This document shows, piece by piece, positions 14,678-23,195 of a stretch of DNA of 36,740 nucleotides (within the stretch, counting starts at the first letter, position 1; each line of letters starts with the position of its first letter). The stretch is taken from positions 1-36,740 of the forward strand of contig NZ_BAFW01000228.1 in assembly GCF_000308535.1 (NCBI RefSeq), in the 5' to 3' direction. The translations under genes were made by a program, and so were the position numbers. The notes under the pieces were generated by a model. It was not told the origin of the DNA, did not search any database, and saw only the letters and a program-made list of their open reading frames with translations. Source of the DNA: Nocardia cerradoensis NBRC 101014. GTDB lineage: Bacteria > Actinomycetota > Actinomycetes > Mycobacteriales > Mycobacteriaceae.

Positions 14678-15850
14678 ATGGCAAGCACCCGTGACTGGTT
14701 CGAATCGGTCGCCGAGGCCCAGCGCCGGGCGAAGAAGCGCGTCCCCAAGGCCGTCTACCTGGCCCTGCTGGCCGGTTCCGAAGCCGGCGCCACCCTCGAC
14801 GACAACGCCGCCGCCTTCACCGAACTCGGCCTGCGCCCCCACATCGCCGACCTGCCCGCCACCCGCGACCTCGCCACCACCGTTCTCGGACAAGACATCT
14901 CGATGCCGGTGATCTGCTCCCCCACCGGCGTCCAGGCGGTCGACCCCGCCGGTGAGGTGGGCGTCGCGCGCGGGGCCGCGATGTCGGGCACCGCCTTCGG
15001 GCTGTCGTCGTTCGGATCCAAGCCGATCGAGGAGGTCATCGCCGCCAACGACAAGACCTTCTTCCAAATCTATTGGCTCGGAAGCAAAGACGACATGGTC
15101 GCCCGCCTCGACCGCGCCCGCGAAGCCGGCGCCAAGGGCATCATCGTCACCCTCGACTGGGTCTTCGCCACCGCCCGCGACTGGGGCAGCCCCGCGCTCC
15201 CCGAACGCGTCGATCTGAAGACCGCCGTACGCTTCGCACCCCAGGTCGTCACCAAACCCGGCTGGCTGTGGCGCTTCGCCCGCACCGGAAAACTCCCCGA
15301 CCTCACCACCCCCAATCTGGTCCCGCGCGGGCAGCAGGGCCCGACCTTCTTCGGCGCCTACGGCGAATGGATGGGCACCCCACCGGTCACCTGGGACGAC
15401 CTGGCCTGGCTGCGGCAGCAATGGGACGGGCCGTTCCTCATCAAGGGCATCGGCCGACCCGACGACGCCAAGCGCGCCGTCGACATCGGCGCCACCGCCC
15501 TCTCCGTGTCCAACCACGGCGGCAACAACCTCGACACCACCCCCGCCGCGATCCGCATGCTGCCCAGCGTCGTCCAAGCCGTCGGCGGACAGGTCGAAAT
15601 CCTGCTCGACGGCGGTGTGCGCCGCGGCAGCGACGTCGTGAAAGCGCTCGCGCTCGGCGCGAACGCGGTCATGATCGGCCGGCCGTACCTGTGGGGCATG
15701 GCCGCCGCCGGGGACCGCGGCGTCCACAACGTCCTCGAAGTCATCCGCCAGGGCATCGACTCGGCGTTGTACGGACTCGGCCACTCCTCCATCCACGACC
15801 TGTCCCCCGAGGACGTCATCGTTCCCGACGGCTTCACCCGGGGCATGTAA
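14678..15850 (+). CDS. mftD: MftD, FMN-dependent mycofactocin biosynthesis oxidase
   Basis: 390 residues with the alpha-hydroxy-acid dehydrogenase barrel. Visible elements are the FMN-binding C-terminal run LLDGGVRRGSDVVKALALGA followed by MIGRPYLWG, and the active-site motif SNHGGNNLD near residue 280. Classical lactate oxidases have SNHGGRQLD there; the Arg-to-Asn change fits the different chemistry of MftD, which oxidises the cyclised Val-Tyr intermediate to its alpha-keto amide, the redox centre of premycofactocin. AAGGA lies six bases before the ATG. The TAA is followed at once by the GTG of the next gene, so the two are co-expressed. Confidence 0.95.
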   Translation: MASTRDWFESVAEAQRRAKKRVPKAVYLALLAGSEAGATLDDNAAAFTELGLRPHIADLPATRDLATTVLGQDISMPVICSPTGVQAVDPAGEVGVARGAAMSGTAFGLSSFGSKPIEEVIAANDKTFFQIYWLGSKDDMVARLDRAREAGAKGIIVTLDWVFATARDWGSPALPERVDLKTAVRFAPQVVTKPGWLWRFARTGKLPDLTTPNLVPRGQQGPTFFGAYGEWMGTPPVTWDDLAWLRQQWDGPFLIKGIGRPDDAKRAVDIGATALSVSNHGGNNLDTTPAAIRMLPSVVQAVGGQVEILLDGGVRRGSDVVKALALGANAVMIGRPYLWGMAAAGDRGVHNVLEVIRQGIDSALYGLGHSSIHDLSPEDVIVPDGFTRGM

Positions 15851-16639
15851 GTGGCCCCCGCCTCGGTCGCCGTCGTCACCGGTGCCGCCCGGGGCATCGG
15901 CGCCGCCACGGTGCACCGGCTCGCCGCCGCGGGCTGGCGCGTCGTGGCCGTCGACATCTGCCGCGACGACCCCGCACTCGGTTATCCGCTCGGCACCCGT
16001 GATCAGCTCGCCGCGGTGGCCGCCGCGCACGCGGGGACGGTCGTCGACGTCGAAGCGGATGTTCGCGACATCGAAAGCCTCGGCCGCGCAGTGGAACTCG
16101 CGATGGACCGGTTCGGCCGGCTCGACGCGGCCGTCGCCGCCGCGGCCGTGATGACCGGCGGCCACCCGCTCTGGGAAACCACCCACGCCGACTGGGCGCC
16201 GATGTTCGACATCGGCGTCCACGGCACCGCCAACCTCGCGCGGGTCGCCGTCCCCGCCATGCTCGCCCGACCCGAACCCCGCACCGGCCGATTCATCGCC
16301 CTCGCCTCCGCGGCCGCCCACCACGGCATGTGGCATCTCTCCGGTTACAACGCGGCCAAACACGCCGTCGTCGGCCTGATCAAAGGACTCGCCCACGACC
16401 TGCGCGGCACCGGCATCACCGCCACCGCCGTCTCCCCCGGATCCACCCGCACCGCCCTGCTCACCGAAACCGCCCGCCTCTACCACCTCGACACCGTCGA
16501 CGACTTCGCCTCCCACCAACTCCTCGACCGCATCCTCGAACCGGACGAGGTCGCCGCCACCATCGCCTGGCTGTGCACCCCCGAATCCGCCACCGTCACC
16601 GGAACTGTGGTGCACGCCGACGGCGGATTCGTGTCGTGA
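15851..16639 (+). CDS. Mycofactocin-coupled short-chain dehydrogenase
   Basis: 262 residues, classical SDR fold: TGAARGIG (10-17) for NAD, and YNAAK with catalytic Tyr166 and Lys170. After the first beta-alpha unit there is an extra stretch (ICRDDPALGYPLGTRDQL). An insertion at this place is the known mark of mycofactocin-dependent SDRs that hold NAD without exchanging it and pass electrons to mycofactocin. Its place directly after mftD, with no spacer, supports this. The substrate, probably a primary or secondary alcohol, cannot be told. The GTG start is fixed by the abutting mftD stop. Confidence 0.9.
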   Translation: MAPASVAVVTGAARGIGAATVHRLAAAGWRVVAVDICRDDPALGYPLGTRDQLAAVAAAHAGTVVDVEADVRDIESLGRAVELAMDRFGRLDAAVAAAAVMTGGHPLWETTHADWAPMFDIGVHGTANLARVAVPAMLARPEPRTGRFIALASAAAHHGMWHLSGYNAAKHAVVGLIKGLAHDLRGTGITATAVSPGSTRTALLTETARLYHLDTVDDFASHQLLDRILEPDEVAATIAWLCTPESATVTGTVVHADGGFVS

Positions 16640-16741
16640 TCGCCGAACTCCCCGCTGACCGACCAGTGGTCGCGGCCGCTCACATCCGTTGCGGCGCAGC
16701 GATTCCCGAGAGCCCGAGTCCGTGGGCGAGTGTGGCCGCGG

Positions 16742-17173
16742 TCAGTCCGCAGAGTGCGTAAAGGGATCTTGTTTCGCCACCGCCCCTGCCGGGCCTGCCG
16801 GCGGGTCCGGCGCAAGGGGATTCACCGCACCACAGTCCGGCGCATAACCACCGCCCCGCTCGTACGTGGACCGACCGGACAGGTCGTGAATGTCGGTGAT
16901 ATCCGCCAGTTCCGGCGGAACCCGCTCACGGAGATGTCCGAGGTCGGGCACGATCAGCAGCTCGATCCGATGGGCCGACAGGTGATCGAGCAGGGCCTCC
17001 GGCACGATCAGGCTTCTGCTCTTGGTCAGCCCGATGTAGACATAGCCGAGCCGTCGGGCGACTGCCCGCATCGGCAGATCGAACCGGTGCGCGGTTTTCA
17101 CGAGGTCCACACAGACGTAACCCATTGCACGTGCGGAAATTTCATCGTCCATCGCCTCGCCTTGCGAAGTCAT
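16742..17173 (-). CDS. Resolvase-like N-terminal domain protein, probably not catalytic
   Basis: 143 residues from the ATG at 17173, in an ATGA overlap with the gene before it. The core reads AMGYVCVDL, then ARRLGYVY, then ELLIVPDLGHLRERVPPEL. This resembles the short proteins of actinomycetes related to the N-terminal domain of serine recombinases, with its alternating GY and VVP strands. No catalytic Ser is visible at the expected first-strand position, and there is no DNA-binding tail. The last 45 residues are Gly, Ala and Pro rich. A recombinase role is therefore unlikely. Family assignment is from memory of similar sequences and moderate at best. Confidence 0.7.
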   Translation of the reverse strand: MTSQGEAMDDEISARAMGYVCVDLVKTAHRFDLPMRAVARRLGYVYIGLTKSRSLIVPEALLDHLSAHRIELLIVPDLGHLRERVPPELADITDIHDLSGRSTYERGGGYAPDCGAVNPLAPDPPAGPAGAVAKQDPFTHSAD

Positions 17174-17316
17174 CGATCCTCGTTCTCGATCCGCCGGCGA
17201 ATGGCGTCGACCTTGCGGTCCTTCGGAATGCGCTGCGGGACAACCAACGTGGCAATCAGAACGACCAGCGGTAGGCCAATGCAAACGACGAAGCCGCACA
17301 AAGCCCATCCGGTCAT
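17170..17316 (-). CDS. Small one-span membrane protein, 48 aa
   Basis: It starts at ATG 17316 after a strong ribosome site (GGAGGAAAGG). Residues 3-26 form one hydrophobic helix (ALCGFVVCIGLPLVVLIATL), followed by a basic-acidic cytoplasmic tail (PKDRKVDAIRRRIENEDR). It overlaps both neighbours by four bases (17313-17316 and 17170-17173), so it is the middle gene of a tightly coupled trio. Function unknown; the charged tail could anchor or sense for its partners. Confidence 0.75.
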   Translation of the reverse strand: MTGWALCGFVVCIGLPLVVLIATLVVPQRIPKDRKVDAIRRRIENEDR

Positions 17317-17540
17317 GACTGCCTTTCCTCCAGCGCCCGGCGACCGCGTTCGCTGATCTGCCACCGCGCCCGTGAACTGCTGAAAACAACGAATCCGCAC
17401 GTTGACAGGCGAGTAAGCGCGACGCGTACACGCCACCCCGCCAATGCCGCATCCCGGCGAATTTGCCCGGTGGTCAACAGACCACCGGGTGCCAGCAGCG
17501 ACAGCACCACAGAATCCGATCTGTTCATTTTCGGCTTCAT
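17313..17540 (-). CDS. Small winged-helix protein
   Basis: 75 residues from ATG 17540, which is preceded by GGTGGGA. ATGs at 17567 and 17528 are alternatives. The sequence LLTTGQIRRDAALAGWRVRV, then ALTRLSTCGFVV and QISERGRRALEE, matches a minimal winged helix of the MarR/PadR kind with a C-terminal ISERGRRALE wing. It lacks any effector domain. It is the first gene of a three-gene unit and divergent from the HTH regulator at 17747, so it may regulate the shared spacer. Confidence 0.7.
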   Translation of the reverse strand: MKPKMNRSDSVVLSLLAPGGLLTTGQIRRDAALAGWRVRVALTRLSTCGFVVFSSSRARWQISERGRRALEERQS

Positions 17541-17746
17541 CGGCAGTCCCACCATCGCATCGGCCATCGAATCGCATCCATGAACCGAGAACACACGAAA
17601 TGAGGCAGCGGCCGGAACACGCGCGAGCCGGGCAGATGTCGTCACAGGATGCACGCGGAATGCAGCGGGGGTGGACGTGTGCGCAGGGGGTGTGTGATTG
17701 CCGAATGTTGTTGGAAAGCGTTGATTACGCGTGCCACACTCCGATC

Positions 17747-19111
17747 ATGGGACGTAAGCCCAAACAACCCAACCTCGAACTCACGGAGCTCCTGAACGAA
17801 GGGGCGATCAGCCGAGGCGGCCTCGCAAGGCGAATCAACGATGCGGGAAGAGCTGTCGGCCTCGACCTCTCATACGATCACACATCGGTCGGGCGATGGT
17901 TGAGCGGTGAACAGCCGAATCCCCCTGCACCTCAACTGATTGCGGCTGCATTCTCGGAGATCCTGGGTCGACGAATTGTGCCCGCGGACTGCGGTATGTC
18001 CGCAAGTTCCGGTTCCGGCGACCTCGGTTTGGAATTCTCGCTGAGTTTGTCCGAGGCGTTGGGATCCGTAACAACGCTGTGGCGCGCTGACATCGAGCGA
18101 CGCCGGTACCTCCTCGACGCTTCATACGCCGTAGCTGTCTATCCCGCGGCATCGATGCGCTGGTTGACGATGCCCGGACCCGACCATCCCGTCTCTGCCG
18201 GTCGCCGTAGAGTGGGAAGTGTCGATGTCGAAGGCGTTCTCGCCATGACGAGAACATTCCGGGACCTCGACAATCGAGCCGGAGGGGGCAGGGTGCGGTC
18301 GACGATCGTGCACTATCTCCACAGTTCGGTAGCTCCATTGCTGCGCGGGAGCTACGCCGAAACCATTGGGCGACCACTGTTCTCGGCGGCTGCCGAATTG
18401 ACGAAAATCGCCGGATGGGCGGCTTACGACCAAGAGGAGCACGGTCTCGCACAGCGCTACCTGATTCAGGCTCTCCGACTCGCCCGAGCGGCGAACGATC
18501 GCGGTCTGGGCGCTGAGATATTGGCAGCCATGAGCCACCAGGCGACCTACGTGGGTCGCCCGGGCGACGCCATCGACCTGGCTCGCGCGGCCCGCATGAC
18601 GGCCCGAGCCACAAGTTCCGCTGCCTTGGAGTCGGAATGTCACTTGGCCGAGGCGCACGGTCACGCAGCTCGGCAGGACAACTCCTCGTGTGCCGCGTCG
18701 TTGAGCGCAGCAGAGCGATCGTTCGAGAAGGTCGACCGAACAGGTTGCCCGGAATGGCTGTCGTATTTCGACGCCGCATACATGTCAGCCAAGACGGCAC
18801 ATTGTTTTCGCGAACTAGGCGACGACGCCCGTGCCGCTCGCTTCGCCGAACAGTCTCTCCAGATGTCGTCCGGCTACCAGCGAGGGCGTGCCTTCAACCT
18901 GACCCTGCTGGCGTCTGCTCGAACAGCCGAGGATCCACTCGAGGCGGTGCGCGTCGGTCGCGAGGCAGTCGAACTCGTGTCCGCGATCTCCTCGCAACGC
19001 AGCTACGCGTACCTGCGTGAGCTGCGCCGCCGGCTCGATCGGCACAAGGGCCTTCCAGAAGTTGCCGACTTCCAGCACGAGGTGCAGATTCTTACTACCC
19101 GACCGTACTGA
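17747..19111 (+). CDS. HTH transcriptional regulator with helical-repeat sensor domain
   Basis: 454 residues from ATG 17747. The N-terminus (MGRKPKQPN, then GGLARRIN and DHTSVGRWLSGEQP) is the XRE-like helix-turn-helix of a large regulator family common in Streptomyces and Nocardia. From about residue 190 on, the protein is a run of helical pairs rich in Ala and Arg (WAAYDQEEHGLAQRYLIQAL is one), resembling tetratricopeptide repeats. These proteins usually sense an unknown small ligand. It lies divergent from the small-gene trio, and its end overlaps the NUDIX gene by 17 bases tail to tail. Codons before 17747 stay open but look non-coding. Confidence 0.85.
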   Translation: MGRKPKQPNLELTELLNEGAISRGGLARRINDAGRAVGLDLSYDHTSVGRWLSGEQPNPPAPQLIAAAFSEILGRRIVPADCGMSASSGSGDLGLEFSLSLSEALGSVTTLWRADIERRRYLLDASYAVAVYPAASMRWLTMPGPDHPVSAGRRRVGSVDVEGVLAMTRTFRDLDNRAGGGRVRSTIVHYLHSSVAPLLRGSYAETIGRPLFSAAAELTKIAGWAAYDQEEHGLAQRYLIQALRLARAANDRGLGAEILAAMSHQATYVGRPGDAIDLARAARMTARATSSAALESECHLAEAHGHAARQDNSSCAASLSAAERSFEKVDRTGCPEWLSYFDAAYMSAKTAHCFRELGDDARAARFAEQSLQMSSGYQRGRAFNLTLLASARTAEDPLEAVRVGREAVELVSAISSQRSYAYLRELRRRLDRHKGLPEVADFQHEVQILTTRPY

Positions 19112-19631
19112 GCGCGCGGTAAACACCGATTACTGTTGCGGCGCCGACGATTTCGCCACGCTCGATCATCGTCGCGGCCTCATCCAACGGAACCCAACGA
19201 ATGTTCTCCGCCTCGTTGACGTCCGGTACGGTGTCGGTCAGTTCGGCACCTTGGGACAGGTACACCTCCTGCGGGTGGTCGAGGGTGCCGATCGCGGGCT
19301 GGTAGGTAACCAGATGCCGCATCGACTTCGGCCGCCACCCGGTTTCCTCCTCCACTTCGCGAGCCGCCGCGGCCGCGACGTCTTCGGCTCCGTCGACATA
19401 CCCTCCGGGCAATTCCCACACCCATCGATCGATGATGAATCGGTGCCGGTACATGAGCAGGAGTTCGTGGCTGTCGTTCAGCACTACTGTCATCGCACAT
19501 CTCGGCATGCGGGCGACGTACTGAGTGAACGTCACGCCGTCCGGCAGCTCCACGTCGACCGTCGACAGCCGTATGTGCCGGTTTTCGTCGACCAAGGTCT
19601 CGCCGAGGATGGTCCACTGGGTACGCGTCAC
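19095..19631 (-). CDS. NUDIX hydrolase
   Basis: 178 residues from GTG 19631; a longer frame upstream is Arg-rich and unlikely. The NUDIX box is complete: G at the start of GGYVDGAEDV, then AREVEEETGW, giving the G-x5-E-x7-REUxEExGU pattern. The flanking WVWELPGG and the AIGTLDHPQEVYL segment are like ADP-ribose pyrophosphatase-type members. It cleaves a nucleoside diphosphate linked to another group; the substrate is unknown. It faces the HTH regulator, a pairing often seen in actinomycetes. Confidence 0.9.
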   Translation of the reverse strand: MTRTQWTILGETLVDENRHIRLSTVDVELPDGVTFTQYVARMPRCAMTVVLNDSHELLLMYRHRFIIDRWVWELPGGYVDGAEDVAAAAAREVEEETGWRPKSMRHLVTYQPAIGTLDHPQEVYLSQGAELTDTVPDVNEAENIRWVPLDEAATMIERGEIVGAATVIGVYRALSTVG

Positions 19632-19863
19632 ATCCCGACGGTATCGCGAACTCGTATCCGAGCGTGGCCGCCTCGGGGCATACTCCCCGACCGCACGGGA
19701 GACCGCGTCCCCGACACGGGCGAACAACAGCGAAACCTCGGCCCGGCGCCCGCCACCCGAAGGCGCGGCTTCTTCGCCCCGTGGACCGGCGAACGATCAC
19801 CACTCTCGGTTGCGCTGACGTAGCCTGGCGGTACTTCTGACCACTTGATCGGATTGGAGTGCT

Positions 19864-20736
19864 GTGACACATCCTCCAGTACTGGTACTCGGAGCTACGG
19901 GGGGACAAGGCGGCGCTGTTGCCGACACATTGCTCTCGCGCGGGGTGGCGGTGCGCGCGATGGTGCGCGATCCGCAGGGGCGTGGGGCGCAGCGGCTCGG
20001 TGAGCGCGGCGCGGAACTCGTGGGCGGGTCGCTGGACGATCGGGCCGCGCTGGCGGCGGCGATGGCGAATGTCGCGGGCGTGTTCGCACTGACCACACCG
20101 TTCGAGGCGGGTGCCGATGCGGAGGTCCGGCAGGGGCGGGCGATCATCGGGGCGGCCGGCGATGCCGGGGTGCCGCATCTGGTGTTCAGTTCCGTGGCGT
20201 CGGCGGATCAGAACACGATGATTCCGCATTTCGAGAGCAAAGCGGTGATCGAGCAAGAACTCACGGCCAGTGGTCTGCCGGCGACCGTCGTCGCACCGAC
20301 ATATTTCTTCGACAACGCGCTCGGTGGCCGCCGGGAGCTGCTCGACGGTGTGCTGGAATTACCCATACCTTCCGATCGCCCGCTACAGCAGCTCGCGCGA
20401 GAAGATCTCGGGCAGTTCGTCGCTCATGTCCTGCGCGAGCCGGACCGCTATCTCGGCGAGCGCGTCGAACTGGCCGGCGACGCCCCCACACCCGCCGATA
20501 TGGCCGCCGCCATCGGTGACGCGCTGGACCGGCCCGTCGTGCATCGGCAGACGTCGCTCGACGCCATCGGCAATCCGGATATGCACGCCATGTGGGCATT
20601 CCTCGACGCCGGCGGCTACCGCGTCGACATCGAGGCTCTGCATCGCGCGACGCCCGAGGTCGAGTGGACGTCGTTTCGTGACTGGGCGCTACGGACCCTT
20701 CCTGCGGTGAAGGCGGAATCTCCCCGCAATCCGTGA
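19864..20736 (+). CDS. NmrA-like NAD(P)-binding protein
   Basis: 290 residues. VLVLGATGGQGGAVADTLL near the N-terminus is the Rossmann GxxGxxG loop of the atypical SDR/NmrA group, followed by VRAMVRDP, whose Arg favours NADP. The usual Tyr-x3-Lys pair is absent; HFESKAVIEQELTASGLP fills that place, as in NmrA-like quinone reductases and redox sensors. The GTG start follows GGATTGGAG. DUF5996 follows after 35 bases and is probably co-transcribed. Confidence 0.88.
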   Translation: MTHPPVLVLGATGGQGGAVADTLLSRGVAVRAMVRDPQGRGAQRLGERGAELVGGSLDDRAALAAAMANVAGVFALTTPFEAGADAEVRQGRAIIGAAGDAGVPHLVFSSVASADQNTMIPHFESKAVIEQELTASGLPATVVAPTYFFDNALGGRRELLDGVLELPIPSDRPLQQLAREDLGQFVAHVLREPDRYLGERVELAGDAPTPADMAAAIGDALDRPVVHRQTSLDAIGNPDMHAMWAFLDAGGYRVDIEALHRATPEVEWTSFRDWALRTLPAVKAESPRNP

Positions 20737-20771
20737 CTCGCATCGACATCGACAACGAAGGGACCACCGAT

Positions 20772-21734
20772 ATGCCGGAGACGAATTCCACCGTGTGGCC
20801 GCGGTTGCGGGTCGCGGAGTGGGCGGATACGCGGGAGACGCTGCACATGTGGATGCAGGTGGTGGGGAAGGTCCGGCTCGCGCATGCGCCGCTGTTGAAT
20901 CATTGGTGGCAGGTGACGCTTTTCGTGAGTCCGCGCGGGCTGATGACGCCGGCAATTCCTTACGGTGATCGGCTGTTCGATATCGAATTCGACTTTCTCG
21001 CGGATCGGTTGGTGATCCGCGCCAACACCGGCGATATGCGCAGTGTGGCACTCGAGCCCAAGTCGGTGGCGCAGTTCTACGCCGAAACGATGCGGGCGCT
21101 CGACGAGCTGGGGTTGCGGACGCGAATTCAGGGGCGGCCCAACGAGGTCGATCCGTCCATCCCCTTCGCCGAGGACACCCGGCACGCCTCCTACGATCCG
21201 GAGTCCGCGCGAGCGTTCTGGCGGCAACTCGTGCACGCGAATCGCGCGCTCAACGAGTTCCGGTCCGGCTATATCGGCAAGTCCAGTCCGGTGCATTTCT
21301 TCTGGGGCGCAATCGATCTGGCCTACACCCGGTTCTCGGGGCGAAGCGCGCCGGAACACGGCGGCGGTGCGCCGCACTGTGCCGATTGGGTCATGGTGGA
21401 GGGCTATTCCCACGAACTCAGCAGTTGCGGATTCTGGCCCGGCGGCGGAGAGGAAGGCGCGTTCTACGCCTACGCCTACCCCGAACCGGAGGGTTACCGC
21501 GAGCGGCAACTGCAGGTTCCGGGAGCGGCCTACGACGCCGCGCTGGGGGAATTCGTTCTTCCGTACGAAACGGTGCGGACGGCCGATGATCCACCCGCTC
21601 TGGTGGCCGCGTTTCTGCACGAAACATACGCGGCCGCAGCCGATTCGGGTCAATGGGATCGACGCGAGCTCGAATGCGATCCGCATCGGTGGGCCGAGAA
21701 GCGCGCGGCGGCACCCTGGTCGTCGCTGCGCTGA
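20772..21734 (+). CDS. DUF5996 family protein
   Basis: 320 residues. The opening WPRLRVAEWADTRETLHMWM, then VGKVRL and NHWWQVTLFVS, is the DUF5996 signature. The family has no known function but is widespread and often near stress or redox genes. It is Trp, His and Tyr rich with no signal peptide or membrane helix. I preferred ATG 20772 (GAAGGGA upstream) to the GTG at 20733, which overlaps the previous stop. Confidence 0.87.
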   Translation: MPETNSTVWPRLRVAEWADTRETLHMWMQVVGKVRLAHAPLLNHWWQVTLFVSPRGLMTPAIPYGDRLFDIEFDFLADRLVIRANTGDMRSVALEPKSVAQFYAETMRALDELGLRTRIQGRPNEVDPSIPFAEDTRHASYDPESARAFWRQLVHANRALNEFRSGYIGKSSPVHFFWGAIDLAYTRFSGRSAPEHGGGAPHCADWVMVEGYSHELSSCGFWPGGGEEGAFYAYAYPEPEGYRERQLQVPGAAYDAALGEFVLPYETVRTADDPPALVAAFLHETYAAAADSGQWDRRELECDPHRWAEKRAAAPWSSLR

Positions 21735-21742
21735 CCCGGCGG

Positions 21743-22798
21743 CTACGGCGTGATGCCGTCGAACTGCATCACCCAGTACGGGCTGTTCGTGGTCGTATTC
21801 CATTGGGAGACATAGAGTGTGATGTCCGTGGCTGAGCGCGATCGGGGGTGGATGAAGCCGCCGTAGAGCTGCGGGAAGGTGCGGACCCAGAACTGCCACC
21901 ACGGTGCCGAGGCGACGATCTGCCGCTTCGGCGCCGTCCAGACACGATCGATGGCCGGTGCGGTGCGGGTGGCGATGCAGGCGCCGGCGACGTCGAAGTA
22001 GGACATCACCCACGTCCCGGCGATGTTCTTCACACTCACCTCGCCGATCGGCCCCATCCCGCCGAACAACGGCGTCGGGGTGGGATTGCCCCACCGCCAG
22101 GCCGAACCGTCGTAGCCCCAGTATTCGTAGTCGGCGCGGACGGCGATCCGCTGCCACGGCACGCGCATCAGGATCGGGCCGTTGCGATTGTGGCCGCGCC
22201 CCCACTCCTTCGAGACGATGTAGAGATAGCCGTCGCCGTTGTTGTTCCCGATGCCGGCGAAGGACTGCATCATGAACGGACTCCACCCGCCGTAGCCGTC
22301 GCCGCCGTCGTTGGGCCAGACGGCCGCGTAGTCGGTCCAGGTGGCACCGTCGTCGTCGGAGTAGGCGAGCCCGCAGAACAGCGCACCGTAGCGATCGTCG
22401 GGGACGCTCCAGTCGTGAACACTGGTGTAGGTCAGCCACGTTCGCCCGTTCGGATCGACGAACGCGTCGTTGGGAATGCGGCTGACCTCGAACCCGTAGC
22501 CGTTGTCGGCATTGTGCGGGTAGGTGAGGGCCTGTCGCGCCGGCCCGCCACCGGGGGTCGCGGAGAAGGTGGTGGTGGCGTCCGGGAGGTCGGAGCTGAA
22601 CAGCAGCACGGGCGAGCCGAGCCACGTGCCCGACCCCTGACTGTCACCGGTGAACGTGTCACCGAAGACGAAACCCGACCGGCCGGGCGCGAAATGCTCT
22701 CGGTCGTAAGGTATTCCGAGGTCGGTGCCACCTACGCCGAATTGCCTCGCCGTACTTCCGGCGAACCCGGTGAGCGGCGTCCCCCAGTGCGTCGCCAT
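21743..22798 (-). CDS. DUF4185 protein, candidate endo-D-arabinanase
   Basis: 351 residues from ATG 22798. A beta-propeller-like protein: FGVGGTDLGIP, FVFGDTF, WLTYTSVHD, AYSDDDGATWTDY (an Asp-box of sialidase type) and GPIGEVSVKNIAGTWVMSYF. These fit DUF4185. Members of this family were shown to be endo-D-arabinanases acting on mycobacterial arabinan (GH183), so a role on arabinogalactan is a reasonable inference, not proof. No signal peptide is visible. It lies seven bases after the 111-residue protein and downstream of the GH25-like lysin, likely one operon. Confidence 0.82.
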   Translation of the reverse strand: MATHWGTPLTGFAGSTARQFGVGGTDLGIPYDREHFAPGRSGFVFGDTFTGDSQGSGTWLGSPVLLFSSDLPDATTTFSATPGGGPARQALTYPHNADNGYGFEVSRIPNDAFVDPNGRTWLTYTSVHDWSVPDDRYGALFCGLAYSDDDGATWTDYAAVWPNDGGDGYGGWSPFMMQSFAGIGNNNGDGYLYIVSKEWGRGHNRNGPILMRVPWQRIAVRADYEYWGYDGSAWRWGNPTPTPLFGGMGPIGEVSVKNIAGTWVMSYFDVAGACIATRTAPAIDRVWTAPKRQIVASAPWWQFWVRTFPQLYGGFIHPRSRSATDITLYVSQWNTTTNSPYWVMQFDGITP

Positions 22799-22805
22799 CG
22801 CCGGC

Positions 22806-23141
22806 TCATGCCGGGGCGGCGAGGACGAATCGGGTCCATGCCGCGGCTCGGTTGGCGTTGTCGGTGCACACCTTCCCGGTCGTGAGGTCGATGGCATAGA
22901 CGCAGCCGTCGGGGACCCCGCCGTTGAAGGTGGCGAACCAGGCCGTCGGCCCGTCTTGCGGTGTGGCGCAGGCTGCCACGTCGGTGAAAGCCCCTTCCGG
23001 GAACGTGATCTCGGCGGCCGTGGCGGTGGTGAGGGCGGCCAGGGTGCCGCCCGCGGCGGCGGCCGTCGCCGCCGCCCGGACCTGGGGCACGCAGTCGGTG
23101 ATCACGAAGAAGCGGCCGTTCGTGCTGGCGATTGTCGGCAT
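22806..23141 (-). CDS. Hypothetical protein, 111 aa, in wall-enzyme cassette
   Basis: It starts at ATG 23141 with CGGAG upstream. The sequence begins MPTIASTNGRFFVITDCVPQ and has an Ala-rich stretch (35-50 region) but no clear signal peptide or full membrane helix. It contains four Cys. I do not recognise the family. It lies between the GH25-like lysin and the DUF4185 gene, same strand, with short gaps, so it probably works with them, for example as a small structural or phage-derived accessory protein. Confidence 0.75.
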   Translation of the reverse strand: MPTIASTNGRFFVITDCVPQVRAAATAAAAGGTLAALTTATAAEITFPEGAFTDVAACATPQDGPTAWFATFNGGVPDGCVYAIDLTTGKVCTDNANRAAAWTRFVLAAPA

Positions 23142-23195
23142 GCGAATACTCCGTCGGAGGCTTGACAGGGTTGGGGTTTACAGGGTTTGAGGGCT

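Noticed and set aside
14627..16615. Long minus-strand frame (662 codons) across mftD and the SDR
   Set aside because: It is a Gly/Glu/Asp-rich antisense shadow. The plus strand encodes clear MftD and SDR motifs.
1..16639. Functional link between the NRPS and mycofactocin genes
   Set aside because: They are separated by about 1.2 kb, mftR faces away from the operon it controls, and no shared element was seen. Adjacency alone is not enough.
16640..16741. Terminator and extra minus-strand coding (frame GLTAATLAHGLGLSGIAAP)
   Set aside because: Short palindromes such as GACCAGTGGTC have no U tract. The frame continues upstream as a Gly/Cys-rich sequence and overlaps a better-supported gene end.
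20616..22625. Minus-strand frame across NmrA, DUF5996 and part of DUF4185
   Set aside because: Low-complexity composition and no motif; plus and minus genes on either side are better supported.
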